Notes: generated by a model not told the origin, from the sequence alone. Positions 53,263 to 62,041 are shown, numbered from the stretch's first letter. The stretch: 64,000 bases of DNA from Methylophaga sp. OBS3 (GCF_026319325.1 NZ_JAPDMU010000002.1:124001-188000), one strand, 5' to 3'. Program-made: numbers and translations.

Positions 53263-54677
53263 TCTTGTTCCGTATCTTCTTCATCAAGCCAACGATACAG
53301 CGTTCGTCTGCCAATACCCAGTAAAGCGGCAGCGCGACGTTTATTTCCATTCACCTCATTAAGGACTTTTTTAACATAGCGTTTTTGAAGTTGATCTAAC
53401 GTTGGCAGTACTGACCCCACCAATAAATCTGCATCAATTTCTGTTGAGTTCTCAGATGGGTTCACTTTCTTATCAGCCGAAACTTGCGTTAAACGTGCTG
53501 GCAAATGTGTCGATTTAACTAAATTCTCACTACAAAATGCTGTTGCTCGCTCGATAACATTCTGCAGCTCACGAACATTTCCAGGAAAGTCATAACCGCG
53601 AATTACCGACAAGGCTTCCTCGCTAAAGCCTTTGATCTTTTTCCCTTGAGCCACCGCCATACTTTGCAAAAACTGTAATGCCAATAACTCACGGTCTTCA
53701 TCACGCTCTCGTAGTGACGGCACACTGAGTGCGAAAGTCTCTAAACGATAAAATAGATCTTCACGAAATAGCCCCTCAGCCACTTGCTGGCGTAAATCTC
53801 GATGTGTGGCCGCAATGATTCTAACGTCGACCTGTTCCTCGGTATCCTGACCAACCGGTCGTATTGAACCATCTTGTAGGGCTCTCAATAACTTTGCTTG
53901 CAACGCCATAGGCATTTCAGCAATTTCATCTAACAACAAACTACCGCCATTCGCTTGCTGTAAAAGTCCCTTTCGGGCTTTACCTGCACCAGTAAAGGCG
54001 CCTGCGGCATGCCCAAAAAACTCACTCTCAAGTAACTCTTGTGGAATACCTGCACAGTTGACAGCTAAATAAGGGCCGTCAGCGCGATCACTCTCGTTAT
54101 GGAGCGCTTTCGCGACAAGCTCTTTACCCGTACCACTCTCACCATTAATTAATACTGGCCCTTGTGCTCTGGCAATCACTTTGATTTGCTCAAACAAATT
54201 TCGCATGGCTTGGCTACGACCAAACATGCCATGAAAGTCTTTTTGCTTACTGAGCTTTCGAAACTGATAAAGCTCATCCTTTAAATCACGGTTTGCTACG
54301 ACACGATTAACTGCCAACAAGAAGTGATCTAAATCTAAAGGCTTGGTCAGAAAGTCATCAGCACCTGCCTGCAACGCTTCAACAGCCTGACGCACGCTCC
54401 CAAAAGCGGTGATCACAATTAATCCTGGCCGTTTATCCTCAGGCCAGTTTTCAACAACGTGTTTCACTAAAGACATGCCATTGCCATCAGGCAAACGCAT
54501 ATCCGTCACAATCAAAGTTGGTTGATGGCTGCCCAACCAATCTAAAGCACTCGCTAATTCATGGTGAATAGATAAATCCCAGTTCTGTGCCTCAAGCTCA
54601 TCAGCAATAAGTCTGCTTAATGCTTCATCATCTTCGAGAATTAAAACCTGCTTTTTAGGCATTGGGCTGTTGCTCAT
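53259..54677 (-). CDS. NtrC-family sigma-54 response regulator
   Basis: A 472-residue regulator with three parts: a receiver (LEDDEA near residue 15, phospho-Asp in VTDMRLPDG), a sigma-54 AAA+ domain (Walker A GESGTGKE, the GAFTGA loop intact, Walker B LLLDEI) and a C-terminal Fis-type helix-turn-helix (GNKRRAAALLGIGRRTLYRWL). It activates sigma-54 promoters when phosphorylated. The start is either ATG 54677 or 54662; both lie inside the kinase gene end, so translation is coupled. Family-typical features are all present. Confidence 0.93.
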   Translation of the reverse strand: MSNSPMPKKQVLILEDDEALSRLIADELEAQNWDLSIHHELASALDWLGSHQPTLIVTDMRLPDGNGMSLVKHVVENWPEDKRPGLIVITAFGSVRQAVEALQAGADDFLTKPLDLDHFLLAVNRVVANRDLKDELYQFRKLSKQKDFHGMFGRSQAMRNLFEQIKVIARAQGPVLINGESGTGKELVAKALHNESDRADGPYLAVNCAGIPQELLESEFFGHAAGAFTGAGKARKGLLQQANGGSLLLDEIAEMPMALQAKLLRALQDGSIRPVGQDTEEQVDVRIIAATHRDLRQQVAEGLFREDLFYRLETFALSVPSLRERDEDRELLALQFLQSMAVAQGKKIKGFSEEALSVIRGYDFPGNVRELQNVIERATAFCSENLVKSTHLPARLTQVSADKKVNPSENSTEIDADLLVGSVLPTLDQLQKRYVKKVLNEVNGNKRRAAALLGIGRRTLYRWLDEEDTEQD

Positions 54678-56115
54678 CCTGTTTGTTTAATGGAAACCGT
54701 AACTGGAAACAGGCGCCGCCAAGCTGGCTGTCGACTAATGCGATACTTGCCTGATGGTCACGAAGTACTCTTTTTACAATGGCTAACCCTAGACCACTGC
54801 CCTGACCCGGTACTTTGCTGGTCACAAAGGGCTCAAAAATCTGAGCTTTTAATGTGTCTGGGATTCCTTCACCGGCATCATCAATCATGATTGATAAGTA
54901 ACGTTCATCTTGTTGCCAAAGGATTTCCACAGGGCCTTTGGGACAGGCTTGGCAAGCATTTCTCAAAAGATTGACTAAAGCTTGTTCAAGACCTAATGAC
55001 TCACCATACAACGTGACGTCAGGCCCGCCTTTTACCGTGATTTTTCCAGCATATTCATCAAGTAAAGCAACGGCTCGAGCCACTAACGACGGTACTGATA
55101 ACTGTCTTTTCTCGGAACGGGAAGAGCGACCATAACTCAACAGTTGCTGAATAATCGCCGTCATGCGGGCTGATTGATCTTTGATCTCTTGTAACTCTTT
55201 TTGGTCGGTCGCATCAGGTAAGCGTCGCATTAATCGACTTGCTCGACCATCAACGACACTTAAAGGCGCCCCTAACTCATGGGCGACACCCGCTGATAAT
55301 TGGCCTAATACTGCCAAGGTTTCATTTTGGCGGAGCTTTTCAGCCATCATTTCACGTGCTTCACGCTGGGTTAGTTCTCTGGCATTGGCGGCATCTATCG
55401 CATCCAACATGCCATTTAAGCCACTCGCTAGTTCATTTATTTCTAATGGCCCCTGCATCTCGGCGCGATGAGCTTTCTCACCATCCCGAACCCGTTGCAT
55501 GCTCTGTAATAACTGCTCCATTGGCCGACCTATCGCCCGCTGGTGGGCAAAAGCCAAAGTGCCGAGGATAATTATCGACACCAATACAAAACCGCTCCAT
55601 GCCCAATACTGCAACTCGTTTAGTTCACGCTCAATATCACTGCGACGTCGGGTCACTTGTAATAGACCGTTAGGCTGCCCTGTCGCATCAAATATAGGCA
55701 TAAAAAAAGAATAAACGTTACGGCCACGAATACGCTCATATTGCGCAAACTCACCATCAACAATCTGTGCCAAGGCTTCTGTTGCTTGCTGTCTTGTTGG
55801 GTTAACAGCACCAAAACTACTTAATCGCTGACCATATTTATCAAAAACATAGGCGCCATAAACTTCAGTAATGCCAAAAACAGATGCCATGCTGTTTTGT
55901 AATTGCTCCAAATCACGGCGCTCTATTGCTTGTGAGATAGGCAAATGAATGGTTCGCGCGACGAGTTGTAAGTCTCGTTGCATTCTTGACTCAATAAACT
56001 GCCCAACCAAAGCAAGACCGACAGCCAACATGATTGCAAGCAACAATAAAACTGGCACTGCAACTTGGATCAGCAGCACAGAGCGTAAACTTTTAAAACC
56101 TTTAAAAAATCGCAT
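54655..56115 (-). CDS. Sensor histidine kinase partner of the NtrC-type regulator
   Basis: The 486-residue kinase has two membrane helices (~12-35 and ~165-185) around a periplasmic sensor of about 130 residues, then HAMP (GRPMEQLLQSMQRVRDGE), an H-box LGQLSAGVAHELGAPLSVV with the phospho-His near 283, and an ATPase domain with NLLRNACQACP, IMIDDAGEGIP and GQGSGLGLAIVKR. The ligand is unknown. It overlaps its regulator by 23 bp. The pairing belongs to the GlrK/AtoS-like class of NtrB-type kinases. Confidence 0.92.
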   Translation of the reverse strand: MRFFKGFKSLRSVLLIQVAVPVLLLLAIMLAVGLALVGQFIESRMQRDLQLVARTIHLPISQAIERRDLEQLQNSMASVFGITEVYGAYVFDKYGQRLSSFGAVNPTRQQATEALAQIVDGEFAQYERIRGRNVYSFFMPIFDATGQPNGLLQVTRRRSDIERELNELQYWAWSGFVLVSIIILGTLAFAHQRAIGRPMEQLLQSMQRVRDGEKAHRAEMQGPLEINELASGLNGMLDAIDAANARELTQREAREMMAEKLRQNETLAVLGQLSAGVAHELGAPLSVVDGRASRLMRRLPDATDQKELQEIKDQSARMTAIIQQLLSYGRSSRSEKRQLSVPSLVARAVALLDEYAGKITVKGGPDVTLYGESLGLEQALVNLLRNACQACPKGPVEILWQQDERYLSIMIDDAGEGIPDTLKAQIFEPFVTSKVPGQGSGLGLAIVKRVLRDHQASIALVDSQLGGACFQLRFPLNKQDEQQPNA

Positions 56116-56308
56116 TATTTGTTATTACCAAAAATGGCGCATGCGTCAAAGTGACACATATTTATGTCGTTTTCAAGTATTGCTAATTTTCCGCCAAAAC
56201 CCATGAAAACAGGTAACCAATTGATTTAAATTAATATATTTTAATTCAAGCTAGTCTGGCATGGTTTTCGCTCAATACCATTTGCATTTAATCCAAAAGG
56301 AGAAGCAA

Positions 56309-56707
56309 ATGATGAAATCAAAACTGACTACTGCAATGGCTTTGTTAATGGCGATGGGTTTAAGCACCTCTGCATTTGCAGCAGGTACTGCTGAGCCAGA
56401 ACGGGCGGCACCTGATAAAGGACCATCGCCTCAGGCACAGGAAGTACCAACTAATTTCAGTGACAGTGATTTGGAAAAATTTGCTGACGTTCAAGAAGAT
56501 CTGGAAGGTATTCGTACTGAATACTCTGGCAAGCTGGAAAGCACCGAAGATCCAGATCAAGCTGCAGAGCTGCAACAGGAAGCTAGCCAAAAAATGGTTC
56601 AGGTTGTTCAAGATGCGGGCATGGACGTCGAGACTTATAGCAACATCGCACTAGCATTACAGAGCGATGCTGAACTACGAGACAAAGTTCAATCAATGAT
56701 GAACTAG
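56309..56707 (+). CDS. DUF4168 secreted protein
   Basis: From ATG 56309 (AAAAGGAGAAG upstream) the product has 132 residues: a signal peptide ending SAFAAG, a short Pro-rich linker and a helical region (TNFSDSDLEKFADVQEDLEGI, then YSNIALALQSDAELRDKVQSMM) that matches DUF4168. Most such proteins are periplasmic and have no known function. A strong bidirectional terminator (56729-56757) follows. Confidence 0.85.
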   Translation: MMKSKLTTAMALLMAMGLSTSAFAAGTAEPERAAPDKGPSPQAQEVPTNFSDSDLEKFADVQEDLEGIRTEYSGKLESTEDPDQAAELQQEASQKMVQVVQDAGMDVETYSNIALALQSDAELRDKVQSMMN

Positions 56708-56728
56708 AAGCAATTCTCTCTTGTACGT

Positions 56729-56757
56729 AAAAAAGCCGGGGTAATCCCGGCTTTTTT
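56729..56757. terminator. Bidirectional terminator
   Basis: AAAAAAGCCGGG (56729-56740) pairs with CCCGGCTTTTTT (56746-56757) around a GTAAT loop. It serves both the DUF4168 gene on the plus strand and the small lipoprotein gene on the minus strand. Confidence 0.9.
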
Positions 56758-56761
56758 ATTT

Positions 56762-57010
56762 TTAACCATAGAGCAACATGGCATTCATGGGGACACGATG
56801 CTGAAGATCGTCGCAGCTACCTACCGATGGCTGTTCGCTGACCGGTTGATCTTTATACCAAATCCGACATTGACCAGCTGGAGGTAAATAATTTTCTGGC
56901 ACACTACTGCGTGTTTCGTAATAACGTTCATTACTCATAACAGTATATGCTGCGCATCCCGAAACCGCCGTCAAAGACAGGCTTAACAACAAAAGTTTAA
57001 AAAGCCGCAT
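56762..57010 (-). CDS. Small lipoprotein, unknown family
   Basis: I take ATG 57010 over an ATG seven codons upstream, because this start gives a clean lipobox signal (LFKLLLLSLSLTAVSGCAAY); GAGG lies ten bases ahead. The 82-residue protein has two or more Cys residues (SGC at the lipid site, QCRIWYKDQP, GSCDDLQ) and a C-terminal PMNAMLLYG. I do not recognise it. It shares the terminator at 56729-56757 with the DUF4168 gene and diverges from blc. Confidence 0.7.
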   Translation of the reverse strand: MRLFKLLLLSLSLTAVSGCAAYTVMSNERYYETRSSVPENYLPPAGQCRIWYKDQPVSEQPSVGSCDDLQHRVPMNAMLLYG

Positions 57011-57133
57011 TAGAAATATGCCTCGTTGCAATTTATTTGGCTTAACCTATCACTAACTGTCAGCCAAGGAAATCACTATTTCAGGAACTGATAGCGTTGC
57101 TTATCAATCAATAAAGTAAAAAATAGGATTAAT

Positions 57134-57655
57134 ATGCGCTTCGTTACTCTCGTCACAACACTTTTTTTACTGTCTGCCTGCACCTCTGCACCAGAAGGCA
57201 TTCGCCCGGTAAATAACTTTGAGCTTGAGCGGTATCTGGGGGAGTGGCATGAAATCGCTAGACTGGACCACAGTTTTGAGCAAGGCATGGAACAAGTAAC
57301 CGCCGAATACAGCCTGCGTGATGATGGTGGTGTAAAAGTCATCAACCGAGGTTACTTAACCGAAGAAAAAACCTGGAAACAAGCGGAAGGCAAAGCCTTC
57401 TTCGTTAAAGACGCCAATACGGGCCACCTCAAAGTGTCTTTTTTTGGCCCATTTTATGGTGCCTATGTCATTTTTGACTTAGACCAAGATGCTTATCAAT
57501 ACGCCTATATTGCAGGTCCCAACCGCGACTACTTATGGCTTTTGGCTCGTAGCCCTAAAATTAGCAACGAACGAAAACAAGACTTTGTAAAGCAAGCCAA
57601 GGATTATGGCTTTGCCACTGACAAACTTATCTGGTTAGATACACCACCGGAATAA
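57134..57655 (+). CDS. blc: Lipocalin, outer-membrane lipoprotein Blc
   Basis: The 173-residue protein has a lipobox (LFLLSACTSA) and the bacterial lipocalin motif GEWHEIARLDHSFEQG at residues ~37-52. Further family features are VINRGYL, KVSFFGPFYGAYVIFDL and GPNRDYLWLLARSP, giving the eight-stranded barrel. Blc binds lysophospholipids or fatty acids in the outer membrane under envelope stress. Its length matches the family. The stop lies 2 bp from the stop of the convergent symporter gene. Confidence 0.92.
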   Translation: MRFVTLVTTLFLLSACTSAPEGIRPVNNFELERYLGEWHEIARLDHSFEQGMEQVTAEYSLRDDGGVKVINRGYLTEEKTWKQAEGKAFFVKDANTGHLKVSFFGPFYGAYVIFDLDQDAYQYAYIAGPNRDYLWLLARSPKISNERKQDFVKQAKDYGFATDKLIWLDTPPE

Positions 57656-57657
57656 AT

Positions 57658-59031
57658 TTAGGCTGCTGACTGGGTAGGTTTACGATCAATCGATACAAAT
57701 GCCAGCAAGTTAGCTAATGTTCCTAGCACTAAGCCATCAACATTGAGTGGCCCACCGAGCAGGGTATTCCAAATAATTGCAACACTAATACCGGCCATTG
57801 CACCAGCAATAAAACGGCGCTGACTGACATGAAAGCCCAATACCGCCATACATAATGGCACTAGTACCGTTGGCGCCCAGAAATTGTAGGCATAGATCAA
57901 AATTTCAATCACGCTGTCGATTGATAACGCAAAAATCACTGACAAGATACCTACTAAAAGCGTTACCGACTGAGTAAGTCTTAACTCTGCTTTTTCAGAT
58001 AATGGTGTTTCTCTTAATGGCGCCACTATATCGTTACTAAATGCGATAGAGGCTGAGTTCAGGAATGAATCAGCTGATGACATGATGATTGAGACGATTG
58101 CCGCTGCCACAATGCCTTGAAGTACTGGTGGTACGGCTTCTTGAATAACATAAGGCATCGATAGGTTGGCATCTAAACTCGGCTCCATCGCCAATGCCAC
58201 TAAACCAATCAAGCCTGTGATGGCAAAAAACGGAATTGAAAATAAACCGCTTAGTAATGAACCTTTAGATACATCGTTACTCGATTTACCAATCAACAAA
58301 CGTTGTAGATAGGGCGGAACCAGAGTTTCGCCCAACATAAATGTCAAAAACAGTGACAGTAACGCCAAAATGGCTAGTGGTTCTGTTGGTAAACTGAGAT
58401 TTGCCACTGGCACCTTGTCGACCAGTGACTGCCAGCCACCAACGGCTTGAATACCGAAATACAACGTCATGGGAATACCAATTGCCAGAACAATGAATTG
58501 AATAACATCCGTCCAAACAACCGCTCGCATACCACCAACCGTTGAGTAGGCAATCACAATCCCACAACCTATCAGAATGCCCCAAACCTTATCGACATCA
58601 AGAAACAGGTTAAAGACATAACCCATCGCCCCAATTTGTGCGCCAAGGATGCCGGCACAAAGGGCTATTGCAAAAAAACCACTAAATAACCGGGCACCAC
58701 GACCATAATGATGCTCCATGATGTCACCAACAGAAATTGCTTCCGGGTAATTGCTCATCCTTGGCGCAATGTAGCGTGCCACTAGTATCTCTTTAACACT
58801 GAAGCCCCATAAAGCCACGATATTGCTGACACCTACCAAGAAGACTTTCTCGGCATTACCCATGGAAAAACCACCACCGATAAATGAGGCAGATAAGGTT
58901 GCAAATATGACCAACATGCCAAACGACTTACCGGCCAAAGCAAAATCTTTCATCCCTTTCATTTCACGACCAGCCCATAAACCGACCAGCAAAACAATAA
59001 AGAGATAGGTGATTACAACGATTTTTTCCAT
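57658..59031 (-). CDS. Sodium:solute symporter (SSS family)
   Basis: A 457-residue transporter with about 13 hydrophobic segments. The SSS layout is visible: an N-terminal region with FALAGKSFGMLVIFATLSASF, a sodium-site-like MSSADSFLNSASIAF near residue 320, and IAYSTVGGMRAVVWTDVIQF near residue 160, which matches the family signature. It imports a small organic substrate with Na+; whether proline-, solute- or acid-specific cannot be decided from here. No catabolic gene adjoins it. Confidence 0.88.
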   Translation of the reverse strand: MEKIVVITYLFIVLLVGLWAGREMKGMKDFALAGKSFGMLVIFATLSASFIGGGFSMGNAEKVFLVGVSNIVALWGFSVKEILVARYIAPRMSNYPEAISVGDIMEHHYGRGARLFSGFFAIALCAGILGAQIGAMGYVFNLFLDVDKVWGILIGCGIVIAYSTVGGMRAVVWTDVIQFIVLAIGIPMTLYFGIQAVGGWQSLVDKVPVANLSLPTEPLAILALLSLFLTFMLGETLVPPYLQRLLIGKSSNDVSKGSLLSGLFSIPFFAITGLIGLVALAMEPSLDANLSMPYVIQEAVPPVLQGIVAAAIVSIIMSSADSFLNSASIAFSNDIVAPLRETPLSEKAELRLTQSVTLLVGILSVIFALSIDSVIEILIYAYNFWAPTVLVPLCMAVLGFHVSQRRFIAGAMAGISVAIIWNTLLGGPLNVDGLVLGTLANLLAFVSIDRKPTQSAA

Positions 59032-59154
59032 GACCTAAGCTTCCTTGACGCAATGATAGCTTGAAGCTTACGTGTTTAACTTACTACTGAAAAGCAGTAA
59101 CTAATGGGTTCTCAAGGATTTTGTCTGCCAGAAAGGCAGAAATAGATAGATTTT

Positions 59155-59346
59155 TTAGACTTTGATATTAATGATATTGCCACTGGTAGCCGTTGCAGCA
59201 GGAACACTGTTCAACATTTGAAGTAATGCAGCACCTTGGGCCTCTAACTGCTCATTAGCCAACTTAACAATTGCTGTCTGTTGTTGGACAGCAATATCTT
59301 GCGAGCTAAGTGCACTTGCTAATTGAATAATACTGCTACTATCCAT
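59155..59346 (-). CDS. YjfB-like putative motility protein
   Basis: A 63-residue soluble protein with a clear AGGAGA ribosome site. The sequence layout (IIQLASALSSQDIA, then QQTAIVKLANEQLEAQGAALLQML, then a Pro/Ala linker and a terminal INIKV) fits the YjfB family, whose genes often belong to flagellar or motility regulons. No flagellar genes are near. It follows the gene at 59356-59775 by 9 bp, so the two are co-transcribed. Confidence 0.75.
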   Translation of the reverse strand: MDSSSIIQLASALSSQDIAVQQQTAIVKLANEQLEAQGAALLQMLNSVPAATATSGNIINIKV

Positions 59347-59355
59347 GATTATCTC

Positions 59356-59775
59356 CTAGCTCAAGACTTTATTGGCCACTTGTTCTACAACAAAGCCTAA
59401 GTGCTGGCGAATTTCATTACGGTGTAATGTCTGTTGCTCAGCAATCTCGGCGGCAGATAGCCCTTCAGACCAGTGTAACCTCGCAATATCTCGAGTATCA
59501 CCGGTAAGACTATTAATCACTTCTATTGTCATCTGATCTTCAATATAGCTATTGTCAATCTCTGACTCCGGCACTGGGATATATAATGGCTGCCGAACCT
59601 GCTGCCCCCACCGCTCTAGTAATAGTCCTGCACGTGTAATTCTCTCTCGGCGTGCTTCCTGCATATTGGTCATACGCAGCTTGGCTGCATTGCGATTCAG
59701 TTTTTTACCCATCGTCGCCGCCCCTATAGGTGTTACATCGTCAAATTTTGCTGAAAGTTTAATTAAATCACACAT
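59356..59775 (-). CDS. Unknown protein with sigma-region-4-like helix-turn-helix
   Basis: The 139-residue frame starts at ATG 59775, which has only weak upstream ribosome signals; an alternative ATG at 59712 (118 residues) has AGGGG further ahead. The N-terminal part is basic (KLNRNAAKLRMTNMQEARRERI). The C-terminal ~55 residues (LTGDTRDIARLHWSEGLSAAEIAEQQ and a following helix) read like a sigma-70 region 4 or LuxR-type helix-turn-helix. I do not recognise a family. With YjfB downstream and a palindrome over its start, it may be a regulator of that small operon. Confidence 0.65.
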   Translation of the reverse strand: MCDLIKLSAKFDDVTPIGAATMGKKLNRNAAKLRMTNMQEARRERITRAGLLLERWGQQVRQPLYIPVPESEIDNSYIEDQMTIEVINSLTGDTRDIARLHWSEGLSAAEIAEQQTLHRNEIRQHLGFVVEQVANKVLS

Positions 59776-59788
59776 CTTTGTGATTTAA
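59763..59788 (-). promoter_or_regulatory. Inverted repeat over the start of the unknown HTH gene
   Basis: TTAAATCAC (59763-59771) and GTGATTTAA (59780-59788) are perfect 9-bp arms around an 8-nt spacer. The spacer contains the candidate start codon at 59775. It could be an autoregulatory operator, in particular if translation truly starts at 59712, or a translation-blocking hairpin. The half-sites are oriented opposite to the CRP consensus, so CRP is not indicated. Confidence 0.5.
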
Positions 59789-59800
59789 GTTTACTTATTC

Positions 59801-60259
59801 CTACTTTAATTGGCGATCAACAAACTGTTTGATCAATTTGCGTGCATCAGCATTACTACCTAGCAATGTGCCGGCCAATGCGGCAAGGGTTAAACTTCTA
59901 CCCGGATGTTTAACGATCCAATCACTGATGGCAGGATCAATTGACTGCTGCATTCCTGCCTCTAAAAACATTAATACTTGTTGCATTGAGTCATTTGATT
60001 CACGCGCTGGTTTCGATTTGTTTTTCATTGAAAACAACTTCGCAGCCAATAGTGCTAACAACGCCAAAAAGACAAATGTCAGCGCAGTAAGTAACGCAGC
60101 GATATCTGGCGTGAAGTACTGTGACAAATGCAAATACAGTGCAACACCGGCAAAAACAACCGCAATTAGTGCAAACAGCACTGCAACCGCAATTGCAATG
60201 CTGTTTATTTTCAGTCGAGTACGCAGACTCATAATGATGGCCCACTTAGGCATGAACAC
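59801..60259 (-). CDS. Membrane protein, YqjE/holin-like
   Basis: A 152-residue protein whose residues ~15-40 and ~52-75 form two membrane helices, followed by a soluble, helical C-terminal half. A start at residue 10 (60232) is possible. The position just downstream of a DUF883 gene mirrors the yqjD-yqjE pair of enterobacteria, where small membrane proteins associate with each other. It belongs to a cluster of small envelope-stress genes. Family assignment is from context and topology. Confidence 0.72.
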   Translation of the reverse strand: MFMPKWAIIMSLRTRLKINSIAIAVAVLFALIAVVFAGVALYLHLSQYFTPDIAALLTALTFVFLALLALLAAKLFSMKNKSKPARESNDSMQQVLMFLEAGMQQSIDPAISDWIVKHPGRSLTLAALAGTLLGSNADARKLIKQFVDRQLK

Positions 60260-60262
60260 ATA

Positions 60263-60532
60263 CTAGCGATCCAGAATTTTGCCTAGCACCAAACCAACAC
60301 CGAATGCGATTGCTAAACTCGACATTGGATGAGCCTCAACTTCAGACTGAACACGACCATAAGAGTCTTTAGCCTGCTGCTGCACTTTATCGGCAGCATC
60401 TTTAACCCGCGCCTGACCTTGCTCAGCATAGGCTGCCGACATGTCCTTAAGCGTTTTGGTCAAGCCAGAAAAATCTTCTCTTAAAGCATTAAGTTGTTTT
60501 TGTAATTCTTCATTACTGGTTTGAGTCGCCAT
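60263..60532 (-). CDS. DUF883 / ElaB-YqjD-like membrane-anchored protein
   Basis: An 89-residue protein with a long amphipathic helix and one C-terminal membrane anchor (MSSLAIAFGVGLVLGKILDR). The basic and Gln-rich central helix (ARVKDAADKVQQQAKDSYG) is typical of the ElaB/YqjD group, which sit in the inner membrane and in E. coli bind ribosomes in stationary phase. AAGGAGAC precedes the ATG. It leads into the YqjE-like gene 3 bp away. Confidence 0.85.
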   Translation of the reverse strand: MATQTSNEELQKQLNALREDFSGLTKTLKDMSAAYAEQGQARVKDAADKVQQQAKDSYGRVQSEVEAHPMSSLAIAFGVGLVLGKILDR

Positions 60533-60614
60533 TTACCTGTCTCCTTGTTTCTTTTTATCCAGTCAATTTACGATAAATTTTTATGCAGCGTTACAGATAA
60601 TCGTGACAATGTGA

Positions 60615-60797
60615 TTAATTATCAGTTGCTTCTTCGATTGCATCACCGGTTTCTTCAACCGTTTCATCAATTTGTTCACCTGCTTTTTCCGCTGGGCCTT
60701 TATCCTCACAGGCGCTTACTAAACCAACGCTACCAACTACAAATGAAATTAGCAAAGCTCGGCTAAGCATTTTGAAAAAAGTATTTTCTGTGTTCAT
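60615..60797 (-). CDS. Small acidic lipoprotein, entericidin-like
   Basis: A 60-residue lipoprotein: signal sequence to SVGLVSAC, Cys near residue 30, then an acidic helix with repeated AxxIDExxEE patterns. AAGGAG lies six bases before the ATG. Length and composition are like entericidin-type lipoproteins made under stationary-phase or osmotic stress, though the identity to EcnA/B is weak. Upstream, 60798-61002 is a divergent AT-rich promoter region shared with the DUF1328 gene. Confidence 0.75.
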   Translation of the reverse strand: MNTENTFFKMLSRALLISFVVGSVGLVSACEDKGPAEKAGEQIDETVEETGDAIEEATDN

Positions 60798-61002
60798 TTA
60801 AAACTCCTTACGTTTTAAGACAAAATAAAACCCATTTGGTTTACTGAAAAATTCTTAACTTAAAAAATTTTTAAATAAATTTTGTTGGTTTTTTGTTTTC
60901 TAAGCTAACGGCTGAAGAATCTTGATGCCTTAACGCAGGTTAAAGACGAATGGTTTCAGTTTACTTACCGTAGAAAGCCCTAATATAAAGAAAGGAATTC
61001 AT

Positions 61003-61167
61003 ATGTTTAGTTGGGCTTTAACGTTTTTAATTGTTGGTTTAATTGCTGGCGTACTGGGCTTAAGTGGCATTGCAGGTACGGCAACTAACATTGCTTGGAT
61101 TTTATTTGTAATTGGTGTTGTGTTGGCTATTGTCTTCTTTATTACTGGCCGCAAGCCACCGGTTTAA
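61003..61167 (+). CDS. DUF1328 (YtjA-like) small membrane protein
   Basis: A 54-residue protein with AAGGAA seven bases before the ATG. It consists of two membrane helices ([18 protein letters not shown] and [18 protein letters not shown]) joined by SGIAGTATN, the DUF1328 signature. The family is widespread, tiny and of unknown function, often induced under stress. It is monocistronic with a strong terminator at 61183-61220. Confidence 0.9.
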   Translation: MFSWALTFLIVGLIAGVLGLSGIAGTATNIAWILFVIGVVLAIVFFITGRKPPV

Positions 61168-61182
61168 AAATTAATCCTTAAT

Positions 61183-61220
61183 TTTTTTGGCACGATCTGT
61201 GAACAGGTCGTGCCTTTTTT
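61183..61220 (+). terminator. Terminator of the DUF1328 gene
   Basis: GGCACGA (61189-61195) pairs with TCGTGCC (61208-61214), extended inward by CTG/CAG, closing on a TGAA loop, and is followed by six T. The left side is T-rich rather than A-rich, so it acts mainly on the plus strand. Confidence 0.88.
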
Positions 61221-61309
61221 ATTTGTAAAACTTTATTAATTGCGGAAAAGATTGACGACCTTGAACAGCCCTGTGTAGTCTCAGGAAAATTTTATCTTTA
61301 AGGAACGTC

Positions 61310-62038
61310 ATGAATTCGCTCGAGCCAAGCTGTATTGTTCACCAGTTCGAGCGCTTTGCTGAACTGACGCCAACAGAACAACAATTGTTGCACCGCCTTG
61401 AAGATGATCCCAGAAACTACGACGCTGACCAAGAGATGGCTGCTATCGGCAGTACGGCGGATAAATTTTTCACATTACAAAGTGGCTGGGCATTTGCAGT
61501 TCGAACGCTTGCTGACGGCCAGCGACAAATACTAGACATCTTTTTACCCGGTCAAATTATTGGTTTACGTGATGTCAGTGTTAGCCATAATCTTTCTGAA
61601 ATCCGCACCTTAACCGATGTGGTTGCCTGCCCTTTTCCACGCCAACGTCTCACAGATATTTTTGACCAAGCACCACGGCTGACCGATTTATTCTTTCTCA
61701 TTATGGCGCGCGAACAATCAATGTTAATGGAGCGTGTCATCAATATAGGAAGACGTAATGCTGCTGAGCGACTAGCTCACTTCTTAGTTGAGATTCAAAC
61801 ACGCTTAGCCATTCGCAGCCTCGCTTTTACCTTGCCGATGAACCAGACCTTAATAGCCGACACATTAAGTTTATCGTCTGTTCATGTAAGTAGAACGTTT
61901 AAGCAGCTCAGGGAAATGGGTTTTGTCGAAAACCAAAATGGTGAGATTGAAATTATTGATCTTGAAGGATTAATTGATTTCTCAGGATTTGACCGAAGCT
62001 ACCTAGAATTTAATAGTGAGTGGGCACGACCAAGTTGA
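61310..62038 (+). CDS. Crp/Fnr-family regulator without a cysteine cluster
   Basis: The 242-residue protein has a cyclic-nucleotide-binding-type effector domain (residues ~25-140) and a winged helix (LPMNQTLIADTLSLSSVHVSRTFKQL near 185-212). Only Cys8 and one internal Cys are present, so it cannot hold the FNR iron-sulfur cluster. Similar regulators sense other ligands or act without one. AAGGAACG precedes the ATG. It converges on the molybdenum-enzyme cluster, whose control by this protein is unproven. Confidence 0.88.
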   Translation: MNSLEPSCIVHQFERFAELTPTEQQLLHRLEDDPRNYDADQEMAAIGSTADKFFTLQSGWAFAVRTLADGQRQILDIFLPGQIIGLRDVSVSHNLSEIRTLTDVVACPFPRQRLTDIFDQAPRLTDLFFLIMAREQSMLMERVINIGRRNAAERLAHFLVEIQTRLAIRSLAFTLPMNQTLIADTLSLSSVHVSRTFKQLREMGFVENQNGEIEIIDLEGLIDFSGFDRSYLEFNSEWARPS

Positions 62039-62041
62039 TCT

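Noticed and set aside
59124..59140. TCTGCC/GGCAGA hairpin downstream of the YjfB-like gene
   Set aside because: The 6-bp stem lacks a following U-tract on the minus strand, so I did not call a terminator.
59768..59783. CRP-like TCACA-N6-TGTGA pattern
   Set aside because: The half-sites face the wrong way (the CRP consensus is TGTGA-N6-TCACA). The longer 9-bp inverted repeat explains the symmetry better.
60955..60992. TTTCAG-N5-TTACCG followed 10 nt later by TAATAT upstream of the DUF1328 gene
   Set aside because: The first half and spacing resemble the PepSY promoters, but the second half-site misses the TTAAK core, so I do not add it to the regulon.
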